The notes under the pieces: model-generated | Told to the model about the DNA's origin: nothing | Database searches by the model: none | Seen by the model: the letters and a program-made list of their open reading frames with translations, nothing else | Translations under genes and position numbers: made by a program | In this document: positions 40,689 to 50,153 of the stretch, in pieces | How positions within the stretch are numbered: position 1 is the first letter of the stretch | Layout: every line of letters begins with the position of its first letter | Source: Oscillospiraceae bacterium | GTDB lineage: Bacteria > Bacillota > Clostridia > Oscillospirales > Acutalibacteraceae | DNA length: 64,000 bases | Assembly (NCBI GenBank): GCA_015065975.1 | Contig: SVPG01000006.1 | Coordinates: 24,675-88,674, forward strand | Reading direction: 5' to 3'

Positions 40689-41726
40689 CTAATTTACAGG
40701 GAGAATCACGGTGATGCAGGTACCCTTGTTCGGTTCGCTTTCTATTTCGATGCTGCCTGCGTGCAGCTCTATTATTTTTGCGGCGATCGGAAGACCGAGT
40801 CCGCTTCCGCCTTTACCGTGAACAGATGAACCTCTGTAAAATCTCGAAAAAGCTCTTTTTTTCGTTTCCTCGTCCATTCCCATACCGTTGTCGGAGACGG
40901 AAACGACGATCTGCTTGCTGCTTTTTTTCATAGTGACCGTGATTTCGCTGTCTTTTTCCGAGTAACGAATGGCGTTGTCCACGAGATTGAACCATACCTG
41001 AGAGAGCAATTCCTCGTCGCCTGTGTAATAGGTCATCGGGATATCTATGATAAATTCGATGTTTTTAGCTTCCCATTTTGGCTGAAGCCGCACGATAGAC
41101 TGAAGTATCTGATCGTCGAGGAGGAACTTTTTCGGTGAGGAAATAAGCCCCTGCGATTCGAGCTTTGAAAGCCTTAAAATGTTTTCCGAAAGCAGTGCAA
41201 GCCGTTCGCTCTCTCTCGTTATCAGAGTAGCATATTTTATCCTGTCCTCGTCGGAAATGGATTCTTCGGCAAGAAGACTTGAATATCCTTTTATGATCGA
41301 TAACGGAGTTTTGAACTGGTGCGACATATTAGCGGCAAAATCCTTCTTCAGAATCTCATTGCCCTCGAGCTCCTTTGCCATACGGTTGAAATTGCTCTGC
41401 AGACGACCTATTTCGGTGTCTCTTCCGCTTTCCTTGAGCCTGACGGAAAAGTCACCGTTGGCTATTTTCTGTGTAGCATCGGATACCCGTGTCAGGGGAG
41501 TCATAATTGCGTTTATTGTCGAGCCTATGAGAAGAAAAGATATCGCAACGGTCATTATCGGCTGGATAAGCTCCTTTACAGCTATGCCGAAAATAAATGT
41601 TTCCACAGCTCCGAGCCAGGGAATGAATAACCCCTTGAGCAGCATGGTCAGCGTAAAGGAACAGATCGAGGATACCGAAACGATGATTATGATTATTAAA
41701 GCGACTTTGACGGAATATTTCTTCAT
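40689..41726 (-). CDS. Sensor histidine kinase
   Basis: 345 residues. Two membrane helices (about 8-30 and 52-75) with almost no external loop, a HAMP domain, HisKA with the phosphorylated His136 (MSHQFKTPLS), and HATPase_c (NLVDNAIRYS, SDNGMGM, GSGLGLPIA). The tiny periplasmic part suggests sensing within the membrane or through a partner. It overlaps the response regulator gene by 4 bases. The target is unknown; envelope stress or phosphate are reasonable guesses from the neighbourhood. Confidence 0.94.
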   Translation of the reverse strand: MKKYSVKVALIIIIIVSVSSICSFTLTMLLKGLFIPWLGAVETFIFGIAVKELIQPIMTVAISFLLIGSTINAIMTPLTRVSDATQKIANGDFSVRLKESGRDTEIGRLQSNFNRMAKELEGNEILKKDFAANMSHQFKTPLSIIKGYSSLLAEESISDEDRIKYATLITRESERLALLSENILRLSKLESQGLISSPKKFLLDDQILQSIVRLQPKWEAKNIEFIIDIPMTYYTGDEELLSQVWFNLVDNAIRYSEKDSEITVTMKKSSKQIVVSVSDNGMGMDEETKKRAFSRFYRGSSVHGKGGSGLGLPIAAKIIELHAGSIEIESEPNKGTCITVILPVN

Positions 41727-42397
41727 TCGTTGATTACCACCTTGTATCCCAGTCCGCGAACAGTCTGAATTTCAAAATCGGTTATACCTTCGACCTTTTC
41801 GCGAAGTCTTTTGATATGCACATCGACTGTTCGGTAGTCTGATTCGTTGTCATAGCCCCATATTTCATCCATCAGAGCGTGACGGGTAAAGATTTTTCCG
41901 GGGTAAGAAAGCAGGGTGTGAAGAAGGCGAAATTCCTTGAGTCTGAATTCAATCATATCAGAACCCTTTGTGAGCGTGAGAGAATCCTCGGACAGCACAC
42001 ATTCACCGACGCGAAGAATGCGGTCGCTTGCGATATCGGCGCGTCGCAGCAGCGCCTTGACACGCATCAGCATTTCTTCCATCTCGATGGGCTTGACCAT
42101 ATAATCGTCAGCGCCCTTGCGGAAACTCTTGCGCTTGTCCTCAAGAGCCTCTTTTGCGGTTATTATCATGATCGGAATGGATTCGTCGGCATTGCGTACG
42201 GCTTCGGTCAGCTCAAAACCGTCCATAACAGGCATCATAAGATCAACGATCATAAGATGGACCTTTGAGTGATCGAGTACCGAAAGAGCCTCCTCGCCGT
42301 TTCCGGCCTCAAGAACGCTGTATCCGGCACCGCGAAGATTTATCGACATAAGCTCGCGCAGATCAAGATTATCCTCGACAATAAGTATATTAAGCAT
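41723..42397 (-). CDS. OmpR/PhoB-family response regulator
   Basis: 224 residues. The receiver domain has the acidic pair VEDN, the phosphorylated Asp52 (VDLMMP), Thr (ITAKEA) and Lys (MVKPIEM). The C-terminal winged helix (RLKEFRLLHTLLSYPGKIFTR; YRTVDVHIKRLREKV) binds DNA. ACAAAGGAGC precedes ATG. The gene is divergent from the CotH cluster across a 224-base gap, so that cluster is a candidate target. Confidence 0.95.
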   Translation of the reverse strand: MLNILIVEDNLDLRELMSINLRGAGYSVLEAGNGEEALSVLDHSKVHLMIVDLMMPVMDGFELTEAVRNADESIPIMIITAKEALEDKRKSFRKGADDYMVKPIEMEEMLMRVKALLRRADIASDRILRVGECVLSEDSLTLTKGSDMIEFRLKEFRLLHTLLSYPGKIFTRHALMDEIWGYDNESDYRTVDVHIKRLREKVEGITDFEIQTVRGLGYKVVINE

Positions 42398-42523
42398 GAC
42401 AAAAAGCTCCTTTGTACAGCACGATAAGTTTCAGACTTTGACACAATATATGATATATTAAAATCTTAAACTATGTGTTAACTTGAATCTTATTATTTTG
42501 GTTTCGTGACAACTTTGGCAAGC

Positions 42524-42552
42524 TTGACATTCATTATAGTATGTTTTATTAT
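42524..42552 (+). promoter_or_regulatory. Promoter of the CotH cluster
   Basis: TTGACA (42524-42529), 17 bp, TATTAT (42547-42552), 70 bases before the CotH start codon. Confidence 0.75.
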
Positions 42553-42621
42553 AAAATAAGTATAATGTCGTAATTTTGCGGATTCAATACTCTTTTATAT
42601 GTTTTGCAGGGAGTCAGTCGT

Positions 42622-45483
42622 ATGACAAAGAATAATAAAAAAGAGATAATTTTACTTTTGGTGATCATCGCAGCTATGATCCCTTTCATCGTGTACGCTT
42701 TATCGATAACGCCTGAGACATCGGCAGGCAGCAAGAGCAAATATCCGGTTTATATAACGGAAATACTCGCGTCAAATAATCTGTACCCGGACGAAAACGG
42801 CGTCTGCTGCGACTGGATAGAGATTTATAACAGTTCCGATGCAGATATCGATATTTCGAACTTCGGACTTTCCGACAATCAGGTGAATATAAGATATACA
42901 TTTCCCGAAGGCACTTATATCGGAGCAGGCGAATATCTCGTTGTATACTGTTCGGATATGCACGGGGAAGGATATGCTCCGTTCAAGATATCAAAGTCCG
43001 GCGGCGAGGATATAGTTTTCATCAGTGAATCAAATGTCATAATTGACCGCATTGAGACGGTGGAAACAACAGAAAACTGTCCGATGATTTTAAATGATCT
43101 CGGTGAATGGACTGTTGGTCAGTTTGCAACCCCGGGATTTGTGAACAGTGAAGAGGGAAGGAACGAATACGCAGCATCACTGAATTTTGCCGATACAACA
43201 TTGAAGATAACCGAAATAATGCCGTCCAACAAATCTGTTGTTGCCGACTGTGACGGAGATTTTTCCGATTATATCGAGATATCGAATGTCGGAGAGAATG
43301 AGGCGAACCTGAAAGGGTTTTATCTTTCGGACAAGTCTGACGAGCCGCTTCAGATGATGCTTCCGGATACGGTTATTGAACCGGGCGGCAGTGTTGTGGT
43401 TTTTGCGTCGGGAAAGAATGGTGTGTTTGAAAACGGAGAAATACACGCTCCGTTTTCGCTCAGCTCCGATGGGGAATGTGTTGTGCTGACATCGCCTGCA
43501 GGTGTTTTGCTCGACAGTTTCAGTTATGAACGGGCAGATGATGACAGATCAATCATGATAGATGCTGAAGGCAATACCGTCATAACCGCGGAAGCTTCTC
43601 CCGGATATTCGAATGACGGTGTGGGATACGAGGCTTTCTGTTCATCGAGAATTGCTCCCGATGATATAGTGATAAATGAGGTAATGACGAGCAATGCGTC
43701 GCTGCTGGCGCAGAGCGACGGAGAATATTATGACTGGATAGAGCTTCGCAATAATTCGTCGGGAACCGTAAATCTGTCCGATTATTATCTAACTGACAGC
43801 AGTGAGATAAAGGATAAATTCCGCTTGCCAGATATATCGCTTGCTCCCGGTCAGTATCAGATAATTATCTGTTCGGGTATGAGCGAAAAAACCAACGGCA
43901 GATATGTTCACGCCAATTTCTCGCTTTCGGCTGATGAAGATTCTTTGTTTTTGTACAACAAGGACGCCGATATAGTGGATTATTGTCACCTGATCGATCT
44001 TACATACGAAGGCAGTTACGGACGTATGCAGGACGGAAGCAGCGGATACTTCTATTTTAAAAAGCCGTCGCCCGGAGCCGAGAATTCGGGTGGAAAAAGG
44101 ACCGTTGAAAAAACACCGTTTTCGTCAGTGGAAAGCGGTGTTTATAATGACAGGGAGTCTCTTACCGTTGAGCTGCTGGGCGGAAATGAAATAAGATATA
44201 CAACCGACGGAACCATACCGACGGGAAAATCGAAGCTTTATTCCGAGCCGATAGTTCTGAATAAAACAACCGTTATACGTGCGGCGTGTTTTTCGAAAGA
44301 AGCTCTCACGGGAAAAACAGCAACTTTTTCCTACTTTCTCAATGAAGGACATACACTGCCGATAGTGAGTCTTGCTGTAGCTCCCGAGGATCTGTGGAGT
44401 GCGGAAAAGGGAATATATGTAGAGGGCAACCACAATAATTACTATCAGGACTGGGAAAAGCTTGCAAACGTTTCGTTGTTCGAGGATGATGGAAGCTTTA
44501 CAATCGATTGCGGTCTTAAGATGCATGGTGCAGGAACAAGAAAGACGAGCGCGAAAAAATCGTTCAAGGTAGTTTTTCGTCCGAGATACGGAGGAACGCT
44601 TGATTATAAAGTGTTCGATGACAGTGAAATTTCCGAGTTTCATTCGCTCTTGATCAGAGGCGGCGAGGACTATACAAAGACAATTTTCAGAGATGAATTG
44701 TCCTGTTCTCTTGCAGAGCAGGGGAGCAACAATCTTCTGACGCTCAATGACAAGCATTGTGTGCTTTATATCAACGGTGAGTATTTCGGAATCTTTTCAA
44801 TAAGAGAAGCCTACTCAGAGGAGTACTGTTCGTCGCATCTGGATGTGAGCCCGAACAGTGTTACGATAGCCCGTGCACCCGTGAGGGAGAATGTGAATCC
44901 TTCGCTCTATAAGCTGATAAGCTTTGCAAGAACAAATGATATGAAAAAAGATGAGAATTACAGATATATCGATTCGAAGATAAATCTTGACAGCCTCATC
45001 GATTGGTACATTTTCGAAGCGTATTGCGGAAACAACGATATCCCCGGAAATGTCAGATACGTTTATTCTTCCGAAGAAGGAAAATGGAGATACTGCCTTT
45101 TTGATATGGACTGGGCGTTTGTGTGGTTTGGAACGTGCAGATGGGCGTTTGATTCAAATTGTCAGCACAGCGCTCTTTTCAGGGCACTCATAAAAAACGA
45201 TGAATTCAAGGATAGATTTCTCACGAGAATGGCAGAGCTTTTCGATTCAACTCTATCAGACGAAAATATCCTGAAAACGATAGATTATTATACGGAATTG
45301 CTGAGACCGGAGATGAAAAGGGAAAAGGCATACTGGGGAGGGTCTGTAAAGGACTGGGAGAAGCACGTCAGACGAGTTCGTGCTTATATTACAGATCACG
45401 ACAGAATAGGTGAAGTGCTTCGCAGTATGAAATCGTATATGAATCTTACCGATAAGGATATAGCGAAGTATTTCGGGAGGTGA
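42622..45483 (+). CDS. CotH kinase-family protein with three lamin-tail domains
   Basis: 953 residues, probably the first gene of a five-gene unit. A signal anchor (about 8-27) is followed by three lamin-tail domains at roughly 42-150, 190-300 and 345-450, each opening with a repeat such as ITEILASN, ITEIMPSN or INEVMTSN and a WIE/YIE motif. Next come a chitobiase-like segment (about 505-570; IRYTTDGTIPTG) and a CotH kinase domain (about 580-900; KMHGAGTRKTSAKKSFK, LINGEYFG-type and LFDMDWAF). CotH proteins phosphorylate surface or spore-coat proteins. ATG at 42622 has AGGGAG 8-9 bases before it; the TTG at 42604 does not. Confidence 0.9.
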   Translation: MTKNNKKEIILLLVIIAAMIPFIVYALSITPETSAGSKSKYPVYITEILASNNLYPDENGVCCDWIEIYNSSDADIDISNFGLSDNQVNIRYTFPEGTYIGAGEYLVVYCSDMHGEGYAPFKISKSGGEDIVFISESNVIIDRIETVETTENCPMILNDLGEWTVGQFATPGFVNSEEGRNEYAASLNFADTTLKITEIMPSNKSVVADCDGDFSDYIEISNVGENEANLKGFYLSDKSDEPLQMMLPDTVIEPGGSVVVFASGKNGVFENGEIHAPFSLSSDGECVVLTSPAGVLLDSFSYERADDDRSIMIDAEGNTVITAEASPGYSNDGVGYEAFCSSRIAPDDIVINEVMTSNASLLAQSDGEYYDWIELRNNSSGTVNLSDYYLTDSSEIKDKFRLPDISLAPGQYQIIICSGMSEKTNGRYVHANFSLSADEDSLFLYNKDADIVDYCHLIDLTYEGSYGRMQDGSSGYFYFKKPSPGAENSGGKRTVEKTPFSSVESGVYNDRESLTVELLGGNEIRYTTDGTIPTGKSKLYSEPIVLNKTTVIRAACFSKEALTGKTATFSYFLNEGHTLPIVSLAVAPEDLWSAEKGIYVEGNHNNYYQDWEKLANVSLFEDDGSFTIDCGLKMHGAGTRKTSAKKSFKVVFRPRYGGTLDYKVFDDSEISEFHSLLIRGGEDYTKTIFRDELSCSLAEQGSNNLLTLNDKHCVLYINGEYFGIFSIREAYSEEYCSSHLDVSPNSVTIARAPVRENVNPSLYKLISFARTNDMKKDENYRYIDSKINLDSLIDWYIFEAYCGNNDIPGNVRYVYSSEEGKWRYCLFDMDWAFVWFGTCRWAFDSNCQHSALFRALIKNDEFKDRFLTRMAELFDSTLSDENILKTIDYYTELLRPEMKREKAYWGGSVKDWEKHVRRVRAYITDHDRIGEVLRSMKSYMNLTDKDIAKYFGR

Positions 45484-45487
45484 GATA

Positions 45488-46180
45488 TTGGGCGCTCAGG
45501 TTTACAGGCACGAGTACAAATACAGAATAAGCAGCTTGTCGGCACAGCTGTTGTCAAAGAGGCTTGGACTTGTGCTAAGAAAGGACAAGAATGCCGGTGC
45601 TGACGGAGGGTATTTTATAAGAAGCCTGTATTTTGACGATATTGATCACACGGCTTTTCATGAAAAGCTGTGGGGAACAAGCGAACGTGCAAAATACCGC
45701 ATCCGTTATTACAATTATGATGACAGTTATATGATCTTTGAGAAAAAATCAAAGAACAATCTGTATTCGCACAAGCAAAGCGTGGAACTTTCCTACAGTA
45801 TGACCGAGGCGATTCTGAAAAGCGATCATATAACATTGAGTCGTGCGGACGAGCCGTTGCTGAAAGAATACGGAATGCTGTGTGCAACGAGACTTATGAA
45901 GCCTCATGTGCTGGTCGATTATGACCGTATTGCATTTACATATCCGGTCAGTAATGTGCGTATTACGCTCGATCTCAATGTAAGGACGGCTCCCTTTAAA
46001 ACCGATATCTTTGATGACAAACTCGGAACTATCCCGGTTTTTCCCGAGGGAGAGCAGCTTATGGAGGTCAAATTCAATGAGTTTTTGCCCGAGTTTATAA
46101 GAGATCTTTTATATGATATCCCGAAGACTCTTGTGGCAAATTCTAAATACACACTTTGTCTGTCTACAATTCTTGAATAG
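45488..46180 (+). CDS. VTC-domain (polyphosphate polymerase fold) protein
   Basis: 230 residues matching the bacterial VTC domain, a CYTH/tunnel fold related to yeast polyphosphate polymerase Vtc4. Typical features are the basic N-terminal YRHEYKYRIS, IRSLYFDD, the RAKYRIRYYN Lys/Arg row, and the late MEVKFNEFLPEFI. The start is TTG at 45488, with GGGAGGTGAG just before it and only four bases after the CotH stop. Whether it makes polyphosphate or uses another nucleotide-derived substrate is open. Confidence 0.9.
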   Translation: MGAQVYRHEYKYRISSLSAQLLSKRLGLVLRKDKNAGADGGYFIRSLYFDDIDHTAFHEKLWGTSERAKYRIRYYNYDDSYMIFEKKSKNNLYSHKQSVELSYSMTEAILKSDHITLSRADEPLLKEYGMLCATRLMKPHVLVDYDRIAFTYPVSNVRITLDLNVRTAPFKTDIFDDKLGTIPVFPEGEQLMEVKFNEFLPEFIRDLLYDIPKTLVANSKYTLCLSTILE

Positions 46181-46193
46181 TTGAGGAGAAATT

Positions 46194-46883
46194 ATGAGCT
46201 TTAACGATATTATAAAAAACAAGTTTATTGAAGAAGTAACTGATGTGTCGGTCAGCGAGATTTTTACCGCTGTCCTGCTTGCGTGTGTTCTCGGCGTGTT
46301 TATTGTACTTATCTATAAAATCACGTTTACGGGCGTTGTTTTTAACAGGAACTTTGCGCTTGGATTGGTGCTGCTGCCGATGATAACATCGCTGGTTGTT
46401 CTGTGCATTTCGTCCAACATCGTGCTGTCTCTCGGTATGGTCGGTGCTTTGTCCATTGTCAGATTCAGAACCGCCGTCAAGGAAGTCATGGATACTGTTT
46501 TTATGTTCTGGGCAATAACGGCAGGAATTGTTGTGGGTGCAGGATTTACCATAGTTGCAATCATTGCGACGGTTGTGATAGGTCTGCTGTTTGTCCTGAT
46601 TTCATGGGCAGGAAACTTCCTTGATAAAACAGGGCTGAGTACAGGCGGCGGATATCTTGTCGTAATACTCTATGATTACAGAGCGGCTGATGAAGTGCTC
46701 AGAGGAATCAACAGCCTGCCGAAATACAAAATCAAATCAAAATCTCTTTCCGGCAGACTTGAAGAGCTTGTTCTTGAGCTCAAAATGTCTGAGAAGGATT
46801 TTGAAACACTGAGAAAGATCAAAGGGATAAAAGGCGTCGAAGAGGTCAATACGGTAAGCCATTCGGGAAGCACCATCCTTTGA
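46194..46883 (+). CDS. DUF4956 membrane protein
   Basis: 229 residues. Four or so membrane helices occupy 20-150, with the strongly conserved LGMVGALSIVRFRTAVKE segment near 80. The cytoplasmic C-terminal half (about 160-229) alternates strands and helices like an ACT- or MgtC-C-type domain. The family repeatedly accompanies VTC-domain proteins, as here. It may form the membrane channel or anchor for that enzyme, by inference. GAGGAG precedes ATG, and the stop overlaps the TTG region of the next gene. Confidence 0.88.
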   Translation: MSFNDIIKNKFIEEVTDVSVSEIFTAVLLACVLGVFIVLIYKITFTGVVFNRNFALGLVLLPMITSLVVLCISSNIVLSLGMVGALSIVRFRTAVKEVMDTVFMFWAITAGIVVGAGFTIVAIIATVVIGLLFVLISWAGNFLDKTGLSTGGGYLVVILYDYRAADEVLRGINSLPKYKIKSKSLSGRLEELVLELKMSEKDFETLRKIKGIKGVEEVNTVSHSGSTIL

Positions 46884-46903
46884 CGAAGCGGGTGAGGTTA
46901 AAA

Positions 46904-47845
46904 ATGAGAACCAATGCGTTTTACAGAATACTGATTTTTGTCTGTGCTGCGGCGCTGCTTTTGTCAGGCTGCTCCGATGATGAAGAAGCACGGAAGAGAG
47001 CACAGCTCGATGAAGCGAGGAATAGCTGTACTGCTGAAATAGAAGAGCTCAGAGTGAAGCTTCTTTCGGATATGCCGCAGCAGTATACGGTTTCACTCGG
47101 AGAAGACGCAGGCAGCAGTGCGTCGGGTGATGCCGTCGGAACAACGCTCTTTGACGGAGTTGTTACCTGTCAGCAGATAGAAGAGGCATGCGAAAGTGAA
47201 AAACTTGATATGCTCAGACCTGTTGCTGTCAGTATTTTAAGAGAGCGGCTTGAATGTGTGAAGACCGTTGCGGACGATAACAGCGTTACACTTGTGCAGC
47301 AGGCGGCAATCGAGATTGAGCTGCAGATGAATTCGGCACAGACGGTTTCCGATTTGTATAATTGCCTTCTGTCGGCAGAAAGCAAACTGATTGCACCGAT
47401 TGAAATAGAGCTGTCGGGAGATTTAAAGGACAAAGCAAGAGCAGGCTATCAGATATATGTCGACGGCAGCGGCGAAACCTGGCTTTGCATAAATACAAAT
47501 TTTGTGCTGCCGGGATTTAAGGACGATGCGACGGGATTCTCGCTTCAGCTTCTTCTCGATAACGGCAAGAAAGCTTATGCGGCCGCAGACAGCCTGTATA
47601 ATCACGAAAATATCGTTTTTGACGGTGCTTACAGTGTGCGCTTCAATATAACTCGTATGCTTGGTACGATGACAGCGAACGATTTTTTTGCAGGACGCAA
47701 CAGGATTGTATTTTCTGTGTTTGCCGTTGACAACTCGATTTGTTTTTCTCAGGACTTTTACAGAATACCGACAAGAGATACAGTTTTTTGCAGCAGCGCG
47801 GAAAGTTTGCTGAAGCTTATCTGTATCTGTGCACAGTATTCCTGA
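46904..47845 (+). CDS. Hypothetical lipoprotein of the CotH cluster
   Basis: 313 residues. The signal peptide ends in the lipobox LLSGC (near 22). The rest is a helical, acidic N-terminal half (EEIEELRVKLL; coiled-coil-like) and a beta-rich C-terminal half with YQIYVDGSGETWLCINTNF. No family was recognised. ATG at 46904 has GTGAGG just before it; the upstream TTG at 46880 lacks a ribosome site. It sits between DUF4956 and the deacetylase and could be a substrate or partner of CotH. Confidence 0.75.
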   Translation: MRTNAFYRILIFVCAAALLLSGCSDDEEARKRAQLDEARNSCTAEIEELRVKLLSDMPQQYTVSLGEDAGSSASGDAVGTTLFDGVVTCQQIEEACESEKLDMLRPVAVSILRERLECVKTVADDNSVTLVQQAAIEIELQMNSAQTVSDLYNCLLSAESKLIAPIEIELSGDLKDKARAGYQIYVDGSGETWLCINTNFVLPGFKDDATGFSLQLLLDNGKKAYAAADSLYNHENIVFDGAYSVRFNITRMLGTMTANDFFAGRNRIVFSVFAVDNSICFSQDFYRIPTRDTVFCSSAESLLKLICICAQYS

Positions 47846-47875
47846 TTGAAAAGAGCGCGGGGAGGGCAGAAATAA

Positions 47876-48955
47876 GTGAAAAACAGTTCAAACAAAAGCA
47901 AGGGTACAAAAACTGTATTTGTCGCAGTAATTGCAGTTGCGTTTCTTGCAATAAATATAGCGGTATTATCAAATGCTCTGAAAAACAAACCTGCCGAAAT
48001 ACAGGAGGTTGTATCGTCTTCCGAGACGCAGGAAGTTAAACCGATGACAACGTATGATGCGCTTGCGCTTGTCAACAGCGGTTTTTCGGCTGACGGTTTT
48101 TCGAGTACCGCGTCAGAGCCTTCGGTGTTCGAAATCGGATTGTGCGAGAAGGATATCTATTGCTGTGACACATATCAGTTCAGACCGCTTGGAGGAACGG
48201 CGGTGCAGTGGTCGTCATCGGATAAGAAAATCGCGTCGGTTGACAGCAACGGATTTGTTAGAACATACAACGCGGGCACGGTTGAAATAACAGCGTCCGA
48301 TTCGGCGGGAAATACTGATAAATGTGTTATAAATGTACTTAAAGTAGCCTACATTACAATCGACGATACGCCGACGAAATATACAAGAAAGATACTCGAT
48401 ATACTTGATGAGTACAATGTAAAGGCTACATTTTTTATGAATGCTTCGCCGAGTCAGGCTAAGAAGTATGCGGAGATATACGAGAGAGGGCACACCTTTG
48501 CACTCCATGGTTACAGACACGCGACTTACTATCCTACACCGCAGTCCTTCCTTGACAATATGGAAAAAAGCCGGGAGTTCATAATGGAGGCTTCGGGCTG
48601 TCATTATGTCGATAATATCTTCCGTTTTCCGACAGGCAGCAGAGGCGAGAAGAGCTATGATCGGATACTTGATTTTATGCATAAAAAGGGATATAAGGCG
48701 TTTGACTGGACGACGGAGTTCCATGACTACTATTATCACTCGGCAGAGGGCTGTCTGGGATATTTCAAGAAGTTTCTTGATCTGAACTATACCAGCAGAA
48801 GTCAGGATTGTGCAGTTGTGCTTTTCCATCCGAAGGAATGGTCGGCAGAAGCGCTTCCCGAAGCACTTGACTATATGATAGAAAAAGGGTACACATTTGC
48901 TACAATAACAGAGGATACGGCGGAGTATAATTTCTACAGACGCTATCCCGAATAA
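47876..48955 (+). CDS. Polysaccharide deacetylase with Ig-like (Big_2) domain
   Basis: 359 residues. An N-terminal anchor helix (about 12-32), a Big_2 domain (about 95-160; WSSSDKKIASVDSNG, AGTVEITASD), and a NodB deacetylase domain (about 162-355). NodB motifs are ITIDDTP (metal Asp pair), HGYRH (the two metal His) and FRFPTGSRG. It would remove acetyl groups from a cell-wall or surface glycan outside the membrane. The start is GTG at 47876 after a GAGGG site. It ends the CotH unit, followed by a strong terminator. Confidence 0.9.
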   Translation: MKNSSNKSKGTKTVFVAVIAVAFLAINIAVLSNALKNKPAEIQEVVSSSETQEVKPMTTYDALALVNSGFSADGFSSTASEPSVFEIGLCEKDIYCCDTYQFRPLGGTAVQWSSSDKKIASVDSNGFVRTYNAGTVEITASDSAGNTDKCVINVLKVAYITIDDTPTKYTRKILDILDEYNVKATFFMNASPSQAKKYAEIYERGHTFALHGYRHATYYPTPQSFLDNMEKSREFIMEASGCHYVDNIFRFPTGSRGEKSYDRILDFMHKKGYKAFDWTTEFHDYYYHSAEGCLGYFKKFLDLNYTSRSQDCAVVLFHPKEWSAEALPEALDYMIEKGYTFATITEDTAEYNFYRRYPE

Positions 48956-48960
48956 AAATG

Positions 48961-48999
48961 AAAGGTCGCACATCGGCGGTTGCCGTGTGCGACCTTTTT
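48961..48999 (+). terminator. Terminator of the CotH cluster
   Basis: AAAGGTCGCACA (48961-48972) pairs with TGTGCGACCTTT around a 13-base loop, then T-run. Confidence 0.92.
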
Positions 49000-49123
49000 G
49001 TATGTAGAATATATTTTCCCGATATTTCCGTTTTTGTTGATAAAAGAGTGGAATTTTTGCTGTTTTGGTGTTATTATATAATAAAAATGCAAAAAATCGT
49101 AAAGGAGACGCGCTTTTGCGCGG

Positions 49124-49708
49124 ATGCAGGATATGGCAGAAATTCCGCAGGGAACTGTTGCTGAGATGAAATCGCTTTGTATGCAGGGCGAAAAGCTTGC
49201 GAAGATTGGTGACTATGTCCGTGCTTTGGAAAAGTACAATGAAGCGCTGACTTTGGTTCCGAGACCGCGAAAGGCTTATTCGGAAGCAACGTGGATATAT
49301 GCAGCGATAGGCGAAGCGTATTATAATATGAAAGATTACAAAGAGGCGGGAAAGGCTTTCTTTGAATCATACAGTTCGCAGGGTGGAGACAGGTCGGCAC
49401 AGATCTGTCTGAGACTCGGACAGTGCCTTGAGGAGTGTTCGGAGCGCAAACGTGCGCACGAATATCTCAGGCAGGCGCTCGATATGGAGGGAGCAGGCAT
49501 TTTTGCCGACGAAAACCCGAAATATTACAGGACCGCTACGGCGAAACCTTACGAGCTTGAAGAGCCGCAGGAAAAACCGAGATCTCACGGCAGCGACGTT
49601 ATTGAAGGTGAAGCGGTTTTTTACGGAGACTCTTTTGCAGATGATGAAAATTCGCAGGAAAGGGAAAGCTTTATCAAAAGGCTTTTTTCGAGGTTTAAAA
49701 ACTTATGA
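49124..49708 (+). CDS. TPR-repeat protein
   Basis: 194 residues. Residues about 15-130 hold three tetratricopeptide-like repeats (AKIGDYVRALEKYNEALTL; GEAYYNMKDYKEAGKAFFES; ERKRAHEYLRQALDM), a scaffold for protein contacts. The C-terminal 60 residues are acidic and disordered, ending in a basic RLFSRFKNL. AAGGAGA (about 49100) lies 17 bases from ATG, but a CGCGC-TTTT-GCGCG hairpin between them would bring the two closer. The last 4 bases overlap the DUF523 gene. Confidence 0.78.
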   Translation: MQDMAEIPQGTVAEMKSLCMQGEKLAKIGDYVRALEKYNEALTLVPRPRKAYSEATWIYAAIGEAYYNMKDYKEAGKAFFESYSSQGGDRSAQICLRLGQCLEECSERKRAHEYLRQALDMEGAGIFADENPKYYRTATAKPYELEEPQEKPRSHGSDVIEGEAVFYGDSFADDENSQERESFIKRLFSRFKNL

Positions 49709-50133
49709 GAATACTTGTGAGTGCGTGCCTTCTGGGAATATCCTGCAGGTACGACGGCGGAAGCAACCCGTGCGAAGCGGTTATGGCTTTGGCCCAAAAA
49801 CATACGCTTATCCCTTTCTGCCCCGAGATATACGGCGGACTGCCCACGCCGAGAATGCCGTCGGAGCGGTCAGGCGCAAGGGTTATGATGAGCAACGGAA
49901 TAGATGTCACAAAGAATTACAGACGCGGAGCGAAGGAAGCGCTCAAGGTCTACCGCGGATTTGATTGCGAATGTGCAATTCTCAAAGAGAAAAGTCCGTC
50001 GTGCGGATCTGGAATAATTTATGACGGAAGCTTTTCGGGAATGCTCAAGAGCGGCTACGGAATAACCGCCGAGCTTTTCAAGGAAGAGGGTATCCCGGTT
50101 TACGGCGAATCGGAAGCTGACAAAATTGTTTAA
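49705..50133 (+). CDS. DUF523 family protein
   Basis: 142 residues, the complete family length. Conserved are the start ILVSACLLGISCRYDGG, CPEIYGGLPTPR and KEKSPSCGSG, which place three Cys for a possible iron-sulfur or metal site. The function is unestablished; the family is sometimes linked to 2-thiouracil breakdown. It overlaps the TPR gene by 4 bases. Confidence 0.92.
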   Translation: MRILVSACLLGISCRYDGGSNPCEAVMALAQKHTLIPFCPEIYGGLPTPRMPSERSGARVMMSNGIDVTKNYRRGAKEALKVYRGFDCECAILKEKSPSCGSGIIYDGSFSGMLKSGYGITAELFKEEGIPVYGESEADKIV

Positions 50134-50153
50134 ACGAAAGGAATGTAAATGAC

